Below are positions 61,307 through 64,000 of a DNA stretch of 64,000 nt, piece after piece. Numbering within the stretch: the stretch's first letter is position 1; each line of letters starts with the position of its first letter. Source of the DNA: Paraglaciecola sp. MB-3u-78 (GTDB taxonomy: Bacteria; Pseudomonadota; Gammaproteobacteria; Enterobacterales; Alteromonadaceae); NCBI RefSeq assembly GCF_002835935.1, contig NZ_PJCF01000004.1, forward strand, positions 248,001 to 312,000. The letters are read 5' to 3'. The notes beneath the pieces were generated by a model. The model worked only from the letters and a program-made list of their open reading frames with translations, had not been told where the DNA came from and made no database searches. The position numbers and the translations under genes are program-made.

Positions 61307-64000
61307 TTAACCTAAATGCGCCACCTCTTCAGCCGCTATACCTTCCTCTTCATTCGTCAACTCTATAAAACCAATATCTTCCATTATCCCGTAAGCCGCA
61401 GGTAGCACTAGTAGCACTAACATTGTTGAAGTCAACATACCGAAGACGATACTGGTTACCAATGGGATCAACACTTGTGCCTGTAAACTGGTTTCTAATA
61501 GCAGTGGTGCCATACCAGCGATAGTGGTTATCGAGGTAAGGAAAATGGCACGGAAGCGATCATGCACCGCCTGACTGGCAGCATCATGTAACACCATGCC
61601 TTCCTTAACCCGGTATTTAACAAATTCAACTAGCAGAATGGAATCATTCACCACCACACCTGCGAGTGATACAAAACCAATCATGCTCGGCATAGTGAAA
61701 TCGAGTCCCATAATGTAGTGGCCAAAGATTGCGCCAATCAATGCGAGTGGAATATTCAGCATCACCACTATTGGCTCTCGGTAATTTTTAAACTGTAAAC
61801 TCAGTAATAGAAATACCCCAGTAAGCGCTAGAAAGAAACCCGTGAAGATTGAATTATTGGTTTCTGCACTGCTTTCAACTTCACCTTTCAAAGATATGGT
61901 GAGGTCGGGATAACGTTGTTGAAGCTCAGGGAATAAACGTTTTTTGGTATCATTCAATACTTCTGATGTGTTGGCTTTAGCAGAGTCAATATTACCGAAG
62001 ATATTGACCACACGTTTATGGTCAACATGACCTATACGTGCGTAGTCTCTGTATTCCTCTATGGTTGCGACACTCACCAATGGAATGCTTTGTCCGGTTT
62101 TGGAAAAAATAATCATATCGTCAAAATCAGCAAGGGCATTTTCAAGACTGCTGTCTAATTTAACGTTAATTTCGTAAGCTTCTCGATTTTTGTAAATATC
62201 GTTAACTTTTGCTCCTTGATACGCTGAGCGTAACTGAGCCGAAACCATTTTCGCATTGACTCCGGCTGCAAGTGCGCCGGGCAATAAGGTCACTTTGTAT
62301 TGGGGTTTTCCTGGGCGTAGATCATCTAGAATATTGGACACACCGTCATAACCGAGTAACCAGTTTTGTATTTCATAAGACGCCTTAGATAATTCACTAA
62401 GGTCATTACCTCTTAGTTGGATTTCAATAGCGCGTCCAGCGGGGCCAAATGACGGCTCTTTAAATTGTAGGCTGATGATGCCTGGTATTGAACCTGTATT
62501 TTTACGCCAAGCGGGAGTGAAATCTGCCAGTGATGTATGACGTAATTCAGTATCTAAAATATCTAGATTGACGGTTGCTAAGTGGGCTCCCGATTCGCTG
62601 GAATCACCATTTTCACTATATGCGACTTGGATATTTTTAATTAATGGTGCTGACTCATTTTTCTGAAATTGGTCCTGTGTTTTACGTGCTGCAGCGATGA
62701 GTTTTTCAACCAAGGCTTCGGTCTTCGCCAGAGGTGTTCCTTGTGGATAGAGAATACGGGCTTCAAGCCTATTTCCCTCAAGATCAGGAAACGCTTTGAA
62801 TTTAATCGTACCTGTTGCCAGCATACCGATAGACAGTATGAACAAAGCAAAAGCAATGCCTACAGTAATATAGCGATAGGTAATAGCTGTTTGGGCAAAC
62901 GATGTAAAGCGGTCACGAAGTTTTAAGAAGTTAGCATCGAAAACATTGCGCCATTGTGGTTTCTTCTTTTCATGAGAATGCTCTAATGAATGTTTTAAGT
63001 GATGGGGTAAAATAAGGAATGCTTCGAGTAAACTAAAGGTCAAAACAGCCAATAATACAACGGGCAGAACCCCCATGACTTGACCCATGTCTCCTTTCAT
63101 AAATAACAAACTGCCAAACAATAAGGCGGATGTGATAAATGACGAAAATACACCGCGGGCTACTTTTTGTGTGCCTGAAATAGCCGCTTCCATGGGGCTT
63201 TTACCTTGATTATATTCATGAGAGATACTTTCGGAGAGCACAATGGCATCATCCATTAAAATACCAATTGCCATTAACAGGGCAACCATAGAGATCATAT
63301 TGATGCTTATACCTAGAGTACTCATAACCGCTAAACCACCCAGAAAAGAGACAGGTAATCCTAGTGCTATCCAAAAGGTATAGCGGTAATTGAAGAATAA
63401 AAGCAGCGCCAATGTTGCCAGCAACAGACCTTGCCATGCATTTTTTAAGATCAACTGCAGACGATCTTTAACGATACTCGCAGCATCTTGAGTCAGTGTG
63501 AGTTTGGTGCCATCGGGTAAACGTGCATTTTCTTGGTCAACAAATTCTTGTACGCTATCGAAAATGGTGATGGTGTCATCGCTGGTATTTTTAGTTACTT
63601 TGAGCAGTGCAGCCTGCTTGCCATCAAGCTCTACACGCTCTTCTAAATTTTCGAATTGATCTTCAATGGTGGCAATATCACCTAAACGTATTTCACCCCC
63701 TTTGTCAGTGTTAATAATCACCAAAGAAGCCAGTTCAGCTGCTGTTTTGCGGGCATTATCAAAGCGAATTTGGTAAGACGTATCTTTGGATTTGAGGATA
63801 CCTACAGGCAGTTCCAGCGCCTGTGATTTAATTAAATCGGCAATATCTTGAATGCTCAAATCGAATTGCAGCATTGCGTCTGATTTGACCAAAACATTCA
63901 ATTGATGGGTAGAAAAACCGGAAACGGTAACAATGGAGACTTGTGGTAAAGCCAGCAAGCGATCGCGGTAATATTCAGCTAACGTTTTGAGTTCGGGTGA
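61307..64000 (-). CDS. RND-family efflux pump permease, 3' part
   Basis: Inner-membrane proton-driven efflux pump of the AcrB/HAE-RND superfamily. The frame is open through the right edge, giving 897 C-terminal residues of about 1030. The second porter subdomain, the TM segment IGILMDDAIVLSESI with the proton-relay aspartates, and the repeat GFVSLAGVVVNDSILLVEFV in the second half are all visible. The missing part is the N-terminal 130 or so residues. The acidic residues and lack of heavy-metal-type motifs favour drug or lipid export over CusA-type metals. The adaptor and channel genes would lie beyond the edge. Confidence 0.93.
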   Translation of the reverse strand, partial: SPELKTLAEYYRDRLLALPQVSIVTVSGFSTHQLNVLVKSDAMLQFDLSIQDIADLIKSQALELPVGILKSKDTSYQIRFDNARKTAAELASLVIINTDKGGEIRLGDIATIEDQFENLEERVELDGKQAALLKVTKNTSDDTITIFDSVQEFVDQENARLPDGTKLTLTQDAASIVKDRLQLILKNAWQGLLLATLALLLFFNYRYTFWIALGLPVSFLGGLAVMSTLGISINMISMVALLMAIGILMDDAIVLSESISHEYNQGKSPMEAAISGTQKVARGVFSSFITSALLFGSLLFMKGDMGQVMGVLPVVLLAVLTFSLLEAFLILPHHLKHSLEHSHEKKKPQWRNVFDANFLKLRDRFTSFAQTAITYRYITVGIAFALFILSIGMLATGTIKFKAFPDLEGNRLEARILYPQGTPLAKTEALVEKLIAAARKTQDQFQKNESAPLIKNIQVAYSENGDSSESGAHLATVNLDILDTELRHTSLADFTPAWRKNTGSIPGIISLQFKEPSFGPAGRAIEIQLRGNDLSELSKASYEIQNWLLGYDGVSNILDDLRPGKPQYKVTLLPGALAAGVNAKMVSAQLRSAYQGAKVNDIYKNREAYEINVKLDSSLENALADFDDMIIFSKTGQSIPLVSVATIEEYRDYARIGHVDHKRVVNIFGNIDSAKANTSEVLNDTKKRLFPELQQRYPDLTISLKGEVESSAETNNSIFTGFFLALTGVFLLLSLQFKNYREPIVVMLNIPLALIGAIFGHYIMGLDFTMPSMIGFVSLAGVVVNDSILLVEFVKYRVKEGMVLHDAASQAVHDRFRAIFLTSITTIAGMAPLLLETSLQAQVLIPLVTSIVFGMLTSTMLVLLVLPAAYGIMEDIGFIELTNEEEGIAAEEVAHLG

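Noticed and set aside
1-64000. CRISPR array, rRNA, tRNA or prophage
   Set aside because: No regularly spaced repeats, no rRNA-like or cloverleaf sequence and no phage structural genes were seen on reading; a tRNAscan or CRISPR search would settle this.

Overview
The window looks like chromosomal DNA of a marine gammaproteobacterium of the Alteromonadaceae type (Glaciecola, Paraglaciecola or Alteromonas relatives). This is inferred from the low-GC, AT-rich intergenic DNA and from the gene mix: a starch-degrading lipoprotein cluster, a giant calcium-binding-repeat lipoprotein, MetY, NorM, PhoD and VcgC/DUF2780 families. It has not been checked by a database search. No rRNA, tRNA or CRISPR array was seen.

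Layout. 0-3.3 kb: 5' part of dapE with its usual ArsC-like neighbour, a shortened EIIA-Glc-like protein lacking both active-site histidines, a decayed glyoxalase-fold gene and a patatin-like lipase. 3.3-5 kb: an Hpt-REC-REC-GGDEF signalling protein. 5.2-13.4 kb: an apparent oxygen-responsive block. An FNR-like regulator is surrounded by three universal stress protein genes, glgC, an AhpD-like gene, ldhA, a cation efflux gene, a DUF6868-like membrane protein and a cytochrome c lipoprotein. Six FNR boxes, five of them perfect TTGAT-N4-ATCAA, lie in the gaps. 14-19.4 kb: GH13 lipoprotein, esterase lipoprotein and GH31 alpha-glucosidase, ending at a terminator. 19.4-22.9 kb: MscS channel, DUF2780 protein, MOSC protein and MATE pump. 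23-23.7 kb: IS110 remnant fused to the 3' fragment of corA. 24.1-32.4 kb: one 2771-residue lipoprotein with Ig-like repeats, thrombospondin-3-type calcium repeats and a PA14 domain.

32.4-40.8 kb is gene-poor. It carries a thioesterase, a methyltransferase, a DCC thiol oxidoreductase, an acyl-CoA ligase, a small lipoprotein, a Rho paralogue without the RNA-binding N-terminus and a DsrE-like protein. A family of about 45-bp dispersed repeats (four good copies, one weak) sits in the gaps. 40.8-43.1 kb: a two-gene operon pairing a PrnB-like (IDO/TDO heme superfamily) protein with a kynureninase-like PLP enzyme. 43.1-50.3 kb: an unknown protein, a DUF3336-patatin lipase, an SMP-30 lactonase, a beta-lactamase-fold hydrolase, MetY and a DTW-domain protein. 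50.34-50.94 kb: an IS200/IS605-type element with an in-frame stop. 51.4-53.8 kb: a caspase-DUF4384 protein and a four-helix membrane protein, visibly more GC-rich than their surroundings. 53.9-64 kb: a MarR-GNAT fusion, a sterol-desaturase/SRPBCC operon with a divergent AraC regulator, a double-CDGSH protein, MoeB/ThiF, PhoD and the 3' part of an RND pump gene.

The strongest candidates for undescribed biology are the caspase plus membrane protein pair next to the insertion element, the PrnB-like plus kynureninase-like operon, the Rho paralogue without its RNA-binding domain and the repeat-rich giant lipoprotein. The FNR-box block is the clearest example of genes likely to work together: low-oxygen stress proteins, glycogen synthesis, lactate fermentation and a cytochrome under one regulator.
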